A stretch of DNA of 64,000 nt from Telluria beijingensis (GTDB lineage: Bacteria > Pseudomonadota > Gammaproteobacteria > Burkholderiales > Burkholderiaceae_D): the NCBI RefSeq assembly GCF_030770395.1, contig NZ_CP132480.1:4076317-4140316 (forward strand), in the 5' to 3' direction. Each line of letters opens with the position of its first letter. The stretch's first letter is position 1. Both the position numbers and the translations under genes were made by a program. The notes under the pieces are model-generated. The model was given only the letters and a program-made list of their open reading frames with translations. It did no database searches and was not told the DNA's origin. This document shows, one piece after another, positions 8,804 to 20,417 of this stretch.

Positions 8804-10054
8804 TCACACCACTCCCTGGTCGCGCAAGGCCGCGATCTCTTCCTCGCTCCTGCCCAGCACGTCGCGCAACACCTCATGCGTGTGCTGGCCCAGCAGGGGC
8901 GGGGCCATCCCGCTCGTCGCCGGCGTGGCCGACATCCGGATCGGATTGCGCACCAGTTTCACCTGGCCCGCACTCGGATGCGGCAAGTCGATCGCCATCG
9001 CGCGCGCCTGCACCTGCTCGTTGGCGAACACTTCGCCGACGTCGTTGATCGGGCCGCAGGGCACGCCTTTTTCTTCCAGCAGGGCGATCCATTCATCGCG
9101 TTTCTTGAGCTTGACCATCTCGGCCAGCAGCGGCACCAGCAGCTCGCGGTTCTGCACGCGCAGCGGATTGGTGGCGAAGCGCGGGTCGCTGCCCAGTTCG
9201 GGCCGCCCGCCGGCCTCGACGAACTTCTGGTACTGGCCGTCGTTGCCGGTGGCGACGATCAGGTGGCCATCGAGGCAGGCGAAGGTCTGGTAGGGCACGA
9301 TATTGGCGTGCGCATTGCCCCAGCGCCTGGGCGGCTTGCCGCTGTTGAGGTAATTGCTGCCGACATTGGCCAGCATCGCCACCTGCGTGTCGAGCAGGGC
9401 CATGTCGATGTGCTGGCCTTCGCCCGTGCGGTCGCGATAGGTGAGGGCGGCCAGCACGGCCACCGTCGCATACATGCCGGTCATGAGGTCGGTCAGCGCC
9501 ACGCCGGCCTTTTGCGGGCCGCCGCCGGGCAGGTCGTCGCGCTCGCCGGTGACCGACATCAGGCCGCCCATGCCCTGGATCAGGAAATCATAGCCGGCGC
9601 GATGGGCATAGGGGCCGTCCTGGCCGAAGCCGGTGATCGAGCAGTAGACCAGGTCGGGCTTGATGGCTTTCAGCGATTCGTAGTCGAGGCCGTAGCGCTT
9701 GAGGTGGCCGACCTTGAAGTTCTCGAGCACCACGTCGCAATGCAGCACCAGATCGCGCAGCAGGGCCTGGCCCTCGGCGCTGGCAATATCGACCGTGACC
9801 GAGCGCTTGCCGCGGTTGGCCGACAGGTAATAGGCAGCTTCCAGCGTGTCGTTACCCTGCGCATCCTTCGCATACGGCGGGCCCCAGGCGCGGGTGTCGT
9901 CGCCGGCGCCGGGACGCTCGATCTTGATCACGTCGGCGCCGAGGTCGGCCAGGTTCTGCGAGCACCACGGGCCGGCCAGCACGCGCGACAGGTCGAGCAC
10001 GCGGATGTGGCCGAGGGCTTTCGGCAGCGCGGAGGAAGGTGATGATGGGGTCAT
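8804..10054 (-). CDS. CaiB/BaiF-family CoA transferase (class III)
   Basis: The frame is open well upstream, but the family N-terminus (LGHIRVLDLSRVLAGPWCSQNLADLGADVIKIE) starts just after ATG 10054, giving 416 residues, the usual length. Family landmarks seen are RGKRSVTVDI, ENFKVG, the GYDFLIQGMGG loop and VALTDLMTG with the probable catalytic Asp189 (aligned to Asp169 of formyl-CoA transferase). It moves CoA between carboxylic acids; the substrate is not evident. The C-terminal domain includes KGVPCGPINDVGEVF. It follows the GH1-RmlD gene on the same strand after 109 bp. Confidence 0.88.
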   Translation of the reverse strand: MTPSSPSSALPKALGHIRVLDLSRVLAGPWCSQNLADLGADVIKIERPGAGDDTRAWGPPYAKDAQGNDTLEAAYYLSANRGKRSVTVDIASAEGQALLRDLVLHCDVVLENFKVGHLKRYGLDYESLKAIKPDLVYCSITGFGQDGPYAHRAGYDFLIQGMGGLMSVTGERDDLPGGGPQKAGVALTDLMTGMYATVAVLAALTYRDRTGEGQHIDMALLDTQVAMLANVGSNYLNSGKPPRRWGNAHANIVPYQTFACLDGHLIVATGNDGQYQKFVEAGGRPELGSDPRFATNPLRVQNRELLVPLLAEMVKLKKRDEWIALLEEKGVPCGPINDVGEVFANEQVQARAMAIDLPHPSAGQVKLVRNPIRMSATPATSGMAPPLLGQHTHEVLRDVLGRSEEEIAALRDQGVV

Positions 10055-10163
10055 GTCTCGTTCTTCTTGTGGGCTAGCTGGAACGAGAATTATAGCTTTC
10101 CACAAGCAAAGCGCTGCCAGCAATGGCCGACCGAAACACTGCGGTGCCTCGGTCGATGGTAGG

Positions 10164-12482
10164 TCAGGTCCCGGACTGCACGGCAGCGATCGTGTCTGCC
10201 TCCGCCTGACTATCGCCCCCCGCCACCTGCCTTCGGCCTTCGGCCTCCAGTTCGAGCGCGCAGCGCTCGGCCTTCTCCGCATTGCGCAATTCGACATACC
10301 GGCGCAGCGCATCGTCCAGCGTCGGCAGCAGCGCACCGCGCTCGCTGTGCAGCGATGAATACGCCGGCCGCGCCGCCGTGAAGCCGAATTCGGTCGCCGG
10401 TTTCGCTTCCAGCGTCGACGCATCGACCCCGACCAGTTCGGCCGCGCGGCGCGCCAGACCGGCCCAGGTCAGCTCGCCCTTGTTGGCAAGGTGCCAGATG
10501 CCGGCCTCGCGATCCACCGCGAGATCCAGGCAGGCGTGCACCAGGTCGGGCACATAGGTCGGCGAAATGGTCAGGTCGCTGGCGGCCACGAAGGCGTCGC
10601 CGCGTTCCAGCGCATCGAGGGCGTGGGTCACGAAGTTGTGCTGGTCCCACGGCCCGAAGAAGGCACTGGTGCGCACCACCAGCGCGCCCGGGTGGTTGGC
10701 CAGTACCGCGCGCTCGGCGTCGAGCTTGCTGCGGCCATAGACGTTGAGCGGATTGGGCGTATCCGATTCGACGTAGGGGCGCTCGTTGCTGCCATCGAAT
10801 ACCAGGTCGCTCGAGAAGGTGGTCAGGTGGATGCCGTGGCGCGCGCAGGCCGCGGCCAGGATCGCGGCGCCATGCGTGTTCTCGCGCTGGCAGCGCTCCA
10901 TCTCGTGCTCGGCGTCGTCGACCCGCACATAGCCGCAGGTATTCACGACCGCCCAGGGCTTGTGTTGCGCCAGCGCGCGCTCGACCGAGTCGGCGTCGGC
11001 GATGTCCATGTCCTGGCGCGACAGCAGGTGATGGGCCAGGTTGCGCTTGTCACAGATGCGGGCGAAGGCCCGGCCCAGGGTGCCGGTGGCGCCGAGGATC
11101 AGGATCGGCGCGGCCTCGGTGCCCACCAGGCGGTGGCCGTCGGCCGCGATCGAGGTCAGGGCGGCCGGCGTGGCGACCGGCTGCTGGCACAGGAAGCGGC
11201 CCGGCCGGCGCCACCAGCCTTGCGCGCGCAGTACCGGGTGCGACAGCGGCGCGCCGCTCGACAGTTCGCGCATCATCGCCGCCAGCGCGGTCGGGCGCGG
11301 CATGGGCGAACGCACGTCCAGCGGGCCCGGTTCGTAGTAGCCACGCTCGACCGTTACCAGGCTGTTCCAGTCGAAGGAGCCGAGCAGGGCCCAGACCGTG
11401 ACCGCGCGCACGTCGACGCCGTTGTCGCGCGACTGCTGGGCCGCTTCCCAGATCTCGAGCAGCCAGCGCATCTGGTCTTCGCGGTTGGCGTCGATGTGGG
11501 CTTCGGTAATCGCCAGCGGGATGCCATAGCGTTCCCAGATCTCGGACAGCAGCGGGGCGATGCCCGGCGTCGGCGTGGCCAGCACGCGCGAAGCCTCGAT
11601 GTCGGCGCAGGGGATGCCGTCGGCCATGCCGCGGTGGTTGGGCGGGAAGCGCTCCGGGCGGTGATCGAGCCAGCGCTCGCTGGTCACATAGTAGTTGACG
11701 CCGATCAGGTCGGGCGGGCAGGGGTTGTCGCGGAACCAGAGGATGTCCTCTTGCGTGACACCGGTCTTGAGCAGGTAGTTCCACAGCTTGTGCTCGGGGC
11801 CGACCATGCCGCACAGCAGGTCCCAGCCCAGCCAGCGGCGCTCGTTATAGAACTCGGCCACATGGCCCAGTTCGGGCGTGCTGTAGGTCTTGCCGAGGTC
11901 GTCGGTCTGCACCAGTTTTGCGTGCGGGTTGACGGCGCGGATGGCGCGCATCGCCAGCACGGTGGCGCGGCACTGGTTGAACAGGGCGTCGATGAAGGTG
12001 CGGTCGTCGCGGCCATGCGGGTACCAGACGCCATACAGGCCGGCGAAGCGCGCCGTGGTGCAGATCTCGTTGACCGGGGTATAGAACTCGAGCCACGGAT
12101 AGCGCGCGGCGACCGCGCCGGCATAGTCGGCCAGTTCTTGTGCGAAGCCGGGATCGACCAGGCTCGTGTGGCGCGGGCCGCTGCCGTGGTGGATCAGGCC
12201 GGCGATCGGGGTGACGCCAGCCTCGCGCAAGGCGGCCAGGCGCTCGTCCGGCCAGCGCCAGTCGGCCTGTTCGACGCCGTCGGGGGCGGTGCGTTCCCAC
12301 AGGATGGGGTAGCGGATGGCGCGGATGCCGAGCCCGGCAAAGCGCGCGATGTCGCAGGCGCGGGCATGGTGGCCGTTGCGGTCCAGCTGGCTGAAATAGG
12401 TGTCTTGCACGCGGTTGACCGTGCATTCGAGGCCGCCCCACAATTCAAGGGGGTGTGCTGGGCTGTTCGTGCTCTTGTTCAT
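10164..12482 (-). CDS. Fusion protein: GH1-like glycosidase plus RmlD-like sugar-nucleotide reductase
   Basis: One 772-residue frame joins two enzymes. Residues about 12-410 form a glycoside hydrolase family 1-like TIM barrel with acid/base Glu139 in TPVNE and candidate nucleophile Glu327 in ITEAH (the family form is ITENG). Residues about 458-750 are an extended SDR of the dTDP-4-dehydrorhamnose reductase (RmlD) type: GATGTLG nucleotide loop (464-470), SSDLVFDG and the catalytic YGRSK (Tyr582, Lys586). No signal peptide is visible, so it should act in the cytoplasm. A role in building or editing a surface sugar is plausible but unproven. No frameshift was seen at the junction. Confidence 0.8.
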   Translation of the reverse strand: MNKSTNSPAHPLELWGGLECTVNRVQDTYFSQLDRNGHHARACDIARFAGLGIRAIRYPILWERTAPDGVEQADWRWPDERLAALREAGVTPIAGLIHHGSGPRHTSLVDPGFAQELADYAGAVAARYPWLEFYTPVNEICTTARFAGLYGVWYPHGRDDRTFIDALFNQCRATVLAMRAIRAVNPHAKLVQTDDLGKTYSTPELGHVAEFYNERRWLGWDLLCGMVGPEHKLWNYLLKTGVTQEDILWFRDNPCPPDLIGVNYYVTSERWLDHRPERFPPNHRGMADGIPCADIEASRVLATPTPGIAPLLSEIWERYGIPLAITEAHIDANREDQMRWLLEIWEAAQQSRDNGVDVRAVTVWALLGSFDWNSLVTVERGYYEPGPLDVRSPMPRPTALAAMMRELSSGAPLSHPVLRAQGWWRRPGRFLCQQPVATPAALTSIAADGHRLVGTEAAPILILGATGTLGRAFARICDKRNLAHHLLSRQDMDIADADSVERALAQHKPWAVVNTCGYVRVDDAEHEMERCQRENTHGAAILAAACARHGIHLTTFSSDLVFDGSNERPYVESDTPNPLNVYGRSKLDAERAVLANHPGALVVRTSAFFGPWDQHNFVTHALDALERGDAFVAASDLTISPTYVPDLVHACLDLAVDREAGIWHLANKGELTWAGLARRAAELVGVDASTLEAKPATEFGFTAARPAYSSLHSERGALLPTLDDALRRYVELRNAEKAERCALELEAEGRRQVAGGDSQAEADTIAAVQSGT

Positions 12483-12783
12483 GATTGTTCTTATTCCTTA
12501 ATTTTATGGCAACAAAATCTCGACAAGCAATTGCGACCGGTAATCACGCTGCGTGGGGAAGCCCTGCTTGCCGGGACATGGTGCGGAAGCGGTTGACAGC
12601 GCGCCGCCAACCTGCAACCATGCGGTCCATGATCTTTCCGAAAGCACATCTCATTCTTGCCTGGTGGCGCCGCTCCTAGCGCGCGGCCCCGGAAATGATG
12701 TGTATTTCAGCTAACGCCGCCTCGATTTGGGTGGCGTTCATTCTTTGACGCAGGACGATCGAGGCATCTAACAAGGAACCTCG
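12483..12783. other. Gap between the divergent GH1-RmlD gene and trpS
   Basis: This 301-bp spacer must hold two divergent promoters. A TTGACA at 12593-12598 has only a poor -10 (AACCAT) 17 bp away. A 64-codon frame at 12485-12679 shows no family features and is probably chance. The 3' part (12719-12765) holds the trpS leader hairpin listed separately. Confidence 0.5.
12719..12765 (+). promoter_or_regulatory. Structured leader hairpin upstream of trpS
   Basis: A perfect 8-bp outer stem (GCCTCGAT 12719-12726 with ATCGAGGC 12758-12765) encloses an inner stem of 6 bp with one bulge (GCGTtCA with TGACGC, loop TTCTT). It ends 7 bp before the AAGGAA Shine-Dalgarno sequence of trpS. It could affect trpS translation or mRNA stability; no poly-U tract suggests it is not a terminator. 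Confidence 0.45.
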
Positions 12784-13815
<1,032 letters not shown>

Positions 13816-13940
13816 GGCAGGAAGCTCGGTATCGCTGGGCGATGCCGGCAGTAGCACGCGCCGTGCCTCTGATCAAAACGGTGGCGCGGCGCTCCCGACG
13901 ATGGCAAGCTGCGGGCTTGTCCATCGCCGAGGAGTGTCTC

Positions 13941-14990
13941 ATGAGCAAGGGTTTGCGCCTGACCGAACGCTGGATGCAACGGGCCCTGTGGCTCGTTGCC
14001 CTGATCTTCGCCGGCTTCCTGGTCGGCCTCGGCGGCCTGGTCGTGCAGCACCTGCGCGACGTCGAAGAACCGCTGTCGGTCGAGCAATTCATGGACCCGG
14101 CCCAGGTTGCCAGTCTGCGCACCGGGATGGAAGCAGAGCGCGAACGGCTGGAAGCGGCGCGCACGCGCCTGGACCAGGCCAGCCAGAAGCACACGGTGGC
14201 GCAGTCGAATACGCGTTCGGCGCGTTCCACCTTCAACGATTGGCTGGCGACGCGGCAAGCCACGGCGCGGCCCGAGCAAGACCCCGAATTGATCAAGCGT
14301 ACCCAGGGCCTGGAGGCCCTGGAGCGCGCTGAACGCGCCGCCCTGGCGGCGGTCGAGGCCGAGCAGCAGACGATGCTCGATGCCACCCAGGCCCACGAGC
14401 GCGTCGTCCAGCGCTGGGACGCCCTGGAAGCGCCGGCGCAGCAGGCCTTCGCCGACGAACTCGCGGCGGGCGAGCTGCGCGTCTTTCTCTATCGCCTGGC
14501 GTTGACGCTGCCGCTGCTGCTGGTCGCCGCCTGGCTGTTCAAGCACAAACGCAAGACCCGGGACTGGCCGTTCGCCTGGGGCTTCATCTTCTTTGCGCTG
14601 TTCACGTTCTTCTTCGAGCTCGTGCCCTATCTGCCGAGCTATGGCGGCTACGTGAGGTATATCGTCGGCATCATACTCACCGTGGTCGCCGGCCGCTACG
14701 CCATCGCCTGGCTGCAGGCCTACCTGGCGCGCCAGAAGCAGGCCGAGACGCTGCCAGACGCCGAACGGCGCTTGGGGCTACGCTACGACCTGGTCCAGAC
14801 GCGCCTGGCCAAGGGCGTCTGCCCCGGCTGCGAGCGCGCGGTCGACCTCAAGGATGGCAAGAACGATTTCTGCCCGCACTGCGGCATCGGCCTGTTCAAC
14901 CGATGCGGCAACTGCGCGACACGCAAGAATGCGTTCGCGCGCTTCTGCTTCGCGTGCGGGGCGGCGGCGAACACGACACTGGCGGACTAG
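13941..14990 (+). CDS. Membrane protein with coiled coil and C-terminal zinc ribbons
   Basis: The start is ATG 13941, behind GAGGAG 7 bases upstream. The 349 residues begin with one membrane helix (LWLVALIFAGFLVGLGGLVV). A long Glu/Ala/Arg coiled coil follows (about 45-175), then three hydrophobic segments between 178 and 258. The C-terminus carries three Cys pairs (CPGC, CPHC, CGNC, then CFAC) that make two double-zinc-ribbon-like modules. No enzymatic motif is visible. It may be a membrane-anchored scaffold; the function is unknown. Confidence 0.75.
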   Translation: MSKGLRLTERWMQRALWLVALIFAGFLVGLGGLVVQHLRDVEEPLSVEQFMDPAQVASLRTGMEAERERLEAARTRLDQASQKHTVAQSNTRSARSTFNDWLATRQATARPEQDPELIKRTQGLEALERAERAALAAVEAEQQTMLDATQAHERVVQRWDALEAPAQQAFADELAAGELRVFLYRLALTLPLLLVAAWLFKHKRKTRDWPFAWGFIFFALFTFFFELVPYLPSYGGYVRYIVGIILTVVAGRYAIAWLQAYLARQKQAETLPDAERRLGLRYDLVQTRLAKGVCPGCERAVDLKDGKNDFCPHCGIGLFNRCGNCATRKNAFARFCFACGAAANTTLAD

Positions 14991-15000
14991 GCCGCCAGTG
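14977..15000. terminator. Bidirectional hairpin between convergent genes
   Basis: CACTGGCGG and CCGCCAGTG form a perfect 9-bp stem with a 6-nt loop that contains the TAG stop of the zinc-ribbon gene. The convergent DUF3597 gene ends 12 bp away. There is no U-tract. Confidence 0.5.
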
Positions 15001-15011
15001 CGTCGCCATGC

Positions 15012-15458
15012 TCAGTCGCGCAGGTCGGCCGGCACCTTGCCGCCATTGGCGGCCAGCTTGTTCATCACCTGGCGGTGCAGCCAGATATTCATCTTGGCCG
15101 AATCGCTGGTATCGCCGGTGTAGTTCAGCTCGGCCGCCAGTTCCTTGCGCGATTGCAGGCTGCTGTCCAGGCCGAGCAATTTGAGCAGGTCGACGATCGA
15201 GGTGCGCCAGTTCAGCTGCTGGCCGGCCGACTTCTGCATATCGTTCAGGATCTGCTCGACGTCGACTTGCTGGACCGCGGCCGGTGCTGCGGCCGGCGCT
15301 GCCGCTGGGGCCGCGGCTGGAGCGGCGGGCGCGGGCGCTGCCTGCGGCTGGGCTGGCGCCGCAGACGGCGCTGCTGGAGTCGTAGCCGTCGTCGCGGCAG
15401 GCGCCGCATCTTTTTTGCCTGGGAAAATTTTGTGGAAGATATTGCTCAGGATACCCAC
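15012..15458 (-). CDS. Nested in-frame DUF3597 protein (internal GTG start)
   Basis: Inside the longer frame, GTG at 15458 is preceded by a perfect AAGGAGG Shine-Dalgarno sequence (15470-15464) at 5-base spacing. Translation from it gives a 148-residue protein beginning VGILSNIFHKIFPG, which matches the normal N-terminus of stand-alone DUF3597 proteins. The sequence thus supports a second, shorter product from the same frame. Whether the long form, the short form or both are made is not known. Confidence 0.5.
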   Translation of the reverse strand: MGILSNIFHKIFPGKKDAAPAATTATTPAAPSAAPAQPQAAPAPAAPAAAPAAAPAAAPAAVQQVDVEQILNDMQKSAGQQLNWRTSIVDLLKLLGLDSSLQSRKELAAELNYTGDTSDSAKMNIWLHRQVMNKLAANGGKVPADLRD

Positions 15459-15992
15459 GGGACCCTCCTTTTCTGGTGATTGCTTACGGATGTTGTTGGC
15501 CATATAGCCGAGTGCGACCGCCAGCGCGGCGCCGCCGGCGGCCTTGATCAAGGTCGGATGCTCGGCATAGAAGTCGCTCATGCGATCGACAATGCCGGGA
15601 TTCTGTTGTTGCGCCTTTTCTGCGATTTCTTGCACTTGCTCAGGCGAGACCTGGGCGGCCTGTTCGGGCGTCACTTGCGACGGCGTATTGCCGCCGAAGA
15701 TCTTTCCCAGCGCGCCGCCTGCCACCGAGGACAGCAGGCCGCCGCCGGCGCCGCCCAGCAGGCTGTTGAGCATGCCGGCGCGCTGGTCGGGATTGCTTTG
15801 GCCAAACAGCTGGCTGACCATTTGCGGGAAGGGTGGCGTCTGGTCCGAGCGCAAGGCGCTGGCGATGCCCTGGGCGATGCTGGCGCGGGGCGCGTTCTGC
15901 GCCACCTGGTCGAAGTCGTCGGCCGCCTTGCCATTGTTGGCGATGGCGCCGCCGATGTATTGCTGCAAAATGTTTCCTAGATCGAAAGCCAT
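15012..15992 (-). CDS. DUF3597-containing protein with long N-terminal extension
   Basis: This 326-residue protein has three parts. Residues 1-150 are a Gln/Gly/Ala-rich region (MAFDLGNILQQYIGG...) ending in one hydrophobic helix (about 150-168). Residues 195-245 are a Pro/Ala low-complexity linker. Residues about 250-326 are a clear DUF3597 domain (LNWRTSIVDLLKLLGLDSS, ELNYTGDTSDSAKMNIWLH, GKVPADL). Ordinary DUF3597 proteins begin close to the GILSNIF..KIFP segment found here at residue 179, where the sequence offers its own start (separate entry). The gene therefore looks like a fusion, or two in-frame overlapping genes. No function is known for DUF3597. Confidence 0.8.
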   Translation of the reverse strand: MAFDLGNILQQYIGGAIANNGKAADDFDQVAQNAPRASIAQGIASALRSDQTPPFPQMVSQLFGQSNPDQRAGMLNSLLGGAGGGLLSSVAGGALGKIFGGNTPSQVTPEQAAQVSPEQVQEIAEKAQQQNPGIVDRMSDFYAEHPTLIKAAGGAALAVALGYMANNIRKQSPEKEGPVGILSNIFHKIFPGKKDAAPAATTATTPAAPSAAPAQPQAAPAPAAPAAAPAAAPAAAPAAVQQVDVEQILNDMQKSAGQQLNWRTSIVDLLKLLGLDSSLQSRKELAAELNYTGDTSDSAKMNIWLHRQVMNKLAANGGKVPADLRD

Positions 15993-16151
15993 GTCATCTC
16001 CTGCGTGATGTGATACCTGTGAATGCTCAGCCTAGGGCTTTGGTATCGCTGGTTCTGTTCGGTCACGAACCGAAGGCGGACATGAAGCGCTGCCCGGCGC
16101 CGGCTCTTTGCCATATGGACATGCAAGGCGCGGGACAGGTAAGCTGTCGCC

Positions 16152-16499
16152 ATGCCTTACCTGCCGCTCGCACTCTTCCTCATCATCTACCTGTTCGCCA
16201 GCCTGGCCTGGGACATGTCGCAACTGGTCGGCGCCGCCTATCTCACCACGAGCCTGACCTGCTTCGTCGCCTACGCCATCGACAAGTCGGCGGCGCGCTC
16301 GGGCACCTGGCGCACGCCCGAATCGTCCCTGCTGGTGCTCGGCCTGGTTGGCGGCTGGCCCGGCGCACTGCTGGCCCAGCAATGGTTGCGGCACAAGAGC
16401 AGCAAGCCATCGTTCCAGCGCAAATTCCAGCTGACGGTGGCGTTGAACCTGGGCGCCTTCGCCTGGCTGGCCTGGCGCTTCGGCCAGCAGCAGGTTTGA
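16152..16499 (+). CDS. DUF1294 membrane protein
   Basis: This 115-residue protein has three to four hydrophobic segments and the family core YAIDKSAA, RTPESSLLVLGLVGGWPGALLAQQWLRHKSSKPSF. Some DUF1294 proteins carry an N-terminal cold-shock domain; this one does not. Function is unknown. It reads divergently from the DUF3597 gene and is followed 22 bp later by the glycerophosphodiester phosphodiesterase gene, so the two may be co-transcribed. Confidence 0.85.
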   Translation: MPYLPLALFLIIYLFASLAWDMSQLVGAAYLTTSLTCFVAYAIDKSAARSGTWRTPESSLLVLGLVGGWPGALLAQQWLRHKSSKPSFQRKFQLTVALNLGAFAWLAWRFGQQQV

Positions 16500-16521
16500 T
16501 TCGACCTGAAAGGACATCCCG

Positions 16522-17280
16522 ATGTGGCCCTATCCCCGCGTCCTTGCCCACCGTGGCGGTGGCACCCTGGCTCCTGAAAACACGTTCGCGGCGCTGCGCT
16601 GCGGCATGGACCACGGCTACCGGGCGATCGAGTTCGACGTCATGCTGGCGCGCGATGGCGTGCCGGTCGTGATCCACGACCAGAACCTGAAGAGAAGGCT
16701 GGGGGGCGTGGGGCTGGTCACCGACTACGACGCGGCCGAGCTTGTGCAGATGGATGTCGGCAGCTGGTTCAAGCCGCAGTTTGCCGGCGAGCCGATTCCG
16801 GACGGCGCCGAGTTCGTGCGCGCCTGCAAGGCGGCCGGGGTCTGGATGAATATCGAGATCAAGCCCGCGCGTGGCCACGATCGCGCCACCGGCACGGCCG
16901 TCGCGCGGCTGGCCGCCGACATCTTTGCCGATGAAATCGCGGCCGGCGAGATGGCGCGGGTGCCCTTGTTATCGTCGTTCAGGGAGGACTCCCTGGACGC
17001 CGCCCGCGCGGCAGCCCCGGATGTGCCCCGCGGCCTGCTGTTCGAACGCGGCGCCTTGCCGGCCGACTGGGAAAAGCGGGCCCGCGCGGTCGGCGCGAGC
17101 GCCATCCATACGCACTACGAGAGTCTCGATGCGGCCCTGGCGCGCGCCATCAAGGCCGCCGGCTTCGGCCTGTTCTGCTACACCGTCAACGATCCGAACG
17201 ATGCCCGCACCTTGCTGGACTGGGGCGTGGATGCCTTCTGCACCGACCGCATCGACCTGATCGGGCCGTCGTTCGCCTGA
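16522..17280 (+). CDS. ugpQ: Glycerophosphodiester phosphodiesterase, UgpQ-like
   Basis: The enzyme cleaves glycerophosphodiesters from phospholipid turnover to glycerol-3-phosphate and an alcohol. The 252-residue protein is a single GDPD TIM barrel with HRGGGTLAPENT (metal and catalytic residues near 11-21), EFDVMLARDGVPVVIHD (second His, metal Asp) and NIEIK. It has no signal peptide, which fits cytoplasmic UgpQ rather than periplasmic GlpQ. ATG 16522 has GAAAGGA 8 bases upstream. No ugp transporter genes are present in the window. Confidence 0.9.
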   Translation: MWPYPRVLAHRGGGTLAPENTFAALRCGMDHGYRAIEFDVMLARDGVPVVIHDQNLKRRLGGVGLVTDYDAAELVQMDVGSWFKPQFAGEPIPDGAEFVRACKAAGVWMNIEIKPARGHDRATGTAVARLAADIFADEIAAGEMARVPLLSSFREDSLDAARAAAPDVPRGLLFERGALPADWEKRARAVGASAIHTHYESLDAALARAIKAAGFGLFCYTVNDPNDARTLLDWGVDAFCTDRIDLIGPSFA

Positions 17281-17380
17281 GCCCGTGGGTTGGCATCAGG
17301 CAATATATTTTTCAGACGGGCTCAAGGATGGCTGCCGAAAGACGTTAAGTACTGACGATCTCTTTCAAGCAGCAGCGAGC

Positions 17381-17596
17381 ATGGCACCCCTGAGCACGAT
17401 ACCTTTCCCGACCACCGGCGGCACGCACGACGCCACAAGCCACTGGCTCGACCTCATCACCCAGTCGGTGCAGCCCGCCGTCCGCAGGCAGGCAGTGGAC
17501 CGCGCGGCCCGGGCCCGCATCCTCGAGCAGGCCGCCGCCAGCATGCTGGCCCCGGTCGCGCGCCAGCCGCGTGCGGTGTCCGACCTGTTGCGCTGA
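17381..17596 (+). CDS. Possible small hypothetical protein
   Basis: The 71-codon frame from ATG 17381 encodes an Ala/Arg-rich helical segment (VQPAVRRQAVDRAARARILEQAAASML). It has GCAGCGAGC but no good Shine-Dalgarno sequence before it. It lies in the 430-bp spacer between ugpQ and alaS. No family is recognised and it may not be a gene. Confidence 0.3.
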   Translation: MAPLSTIPFPTTGGTHDATSHWLDLITQSVQPAVRRQAVDRAARARILEQAAASMLAPVARQPRAVSDLLR

Positions 17597-17659
17597 CAAT
17601 ACTGTTGCAGGGCGGGGTGTCAATATCGGCGCGCCCGATATTCGCCTTGGCAGCTAGGC

Positions 17660-17665
17660 TATAAT
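17660..17665 (+). promoter_or_regulatory. Candidate -10 box of alaS
   Basis: A perfect TATAAT lies 45 bp before the alaS start. The -35 position 17 bp upstream (GATATT) is weak. Confidence 0.35.
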
Positions 17666-17710
17666 CGTTTCTTTATATGGCAAGCTGCCCCATTCCGCCC
17701 TCCAACAGAC

Positions 17711-20320
<2,610 letters not shown>

Positions 20321-20365
20321 TGTTTCAATGAGTACCGGCAGCCGCATGGCTGCCGGGCGCTGCCG

Positions 20366-20401
20366 AAGGGCGGCATCCCGGGCGATCGGGATGCCGCCCT
20401 T
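20366..20401. terminator. Bidirectional terminator between alaS and a PEP-CTERM gene
   Basis: A perfect 14-bp stem (AAGGGCGGCATCCC with GGGATGCCGCCCTT) closes an 8-nt loop, 45 bp after alaS and 16 bp before the end of the convergent gene. The T-run on each side is short. Confidence 0.7.
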
Positions 20402-20417
20402 GTCGTTCCAGGGTGTG

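Noticed and set aside
12485..12679. 64-codon frame upstream of trpS
   Set aside because: No Shine-Dalgarno sequence, no family, and it overlaps the likely promoter region of trpS.
15290..15400. Pro/Ala repeat tract in the DUF3597 gene as a possible CRISPR or satellite
   Set aside because: It is a coding low-complexity linker (PAAAPAAAP), not a spacer-repeat array.
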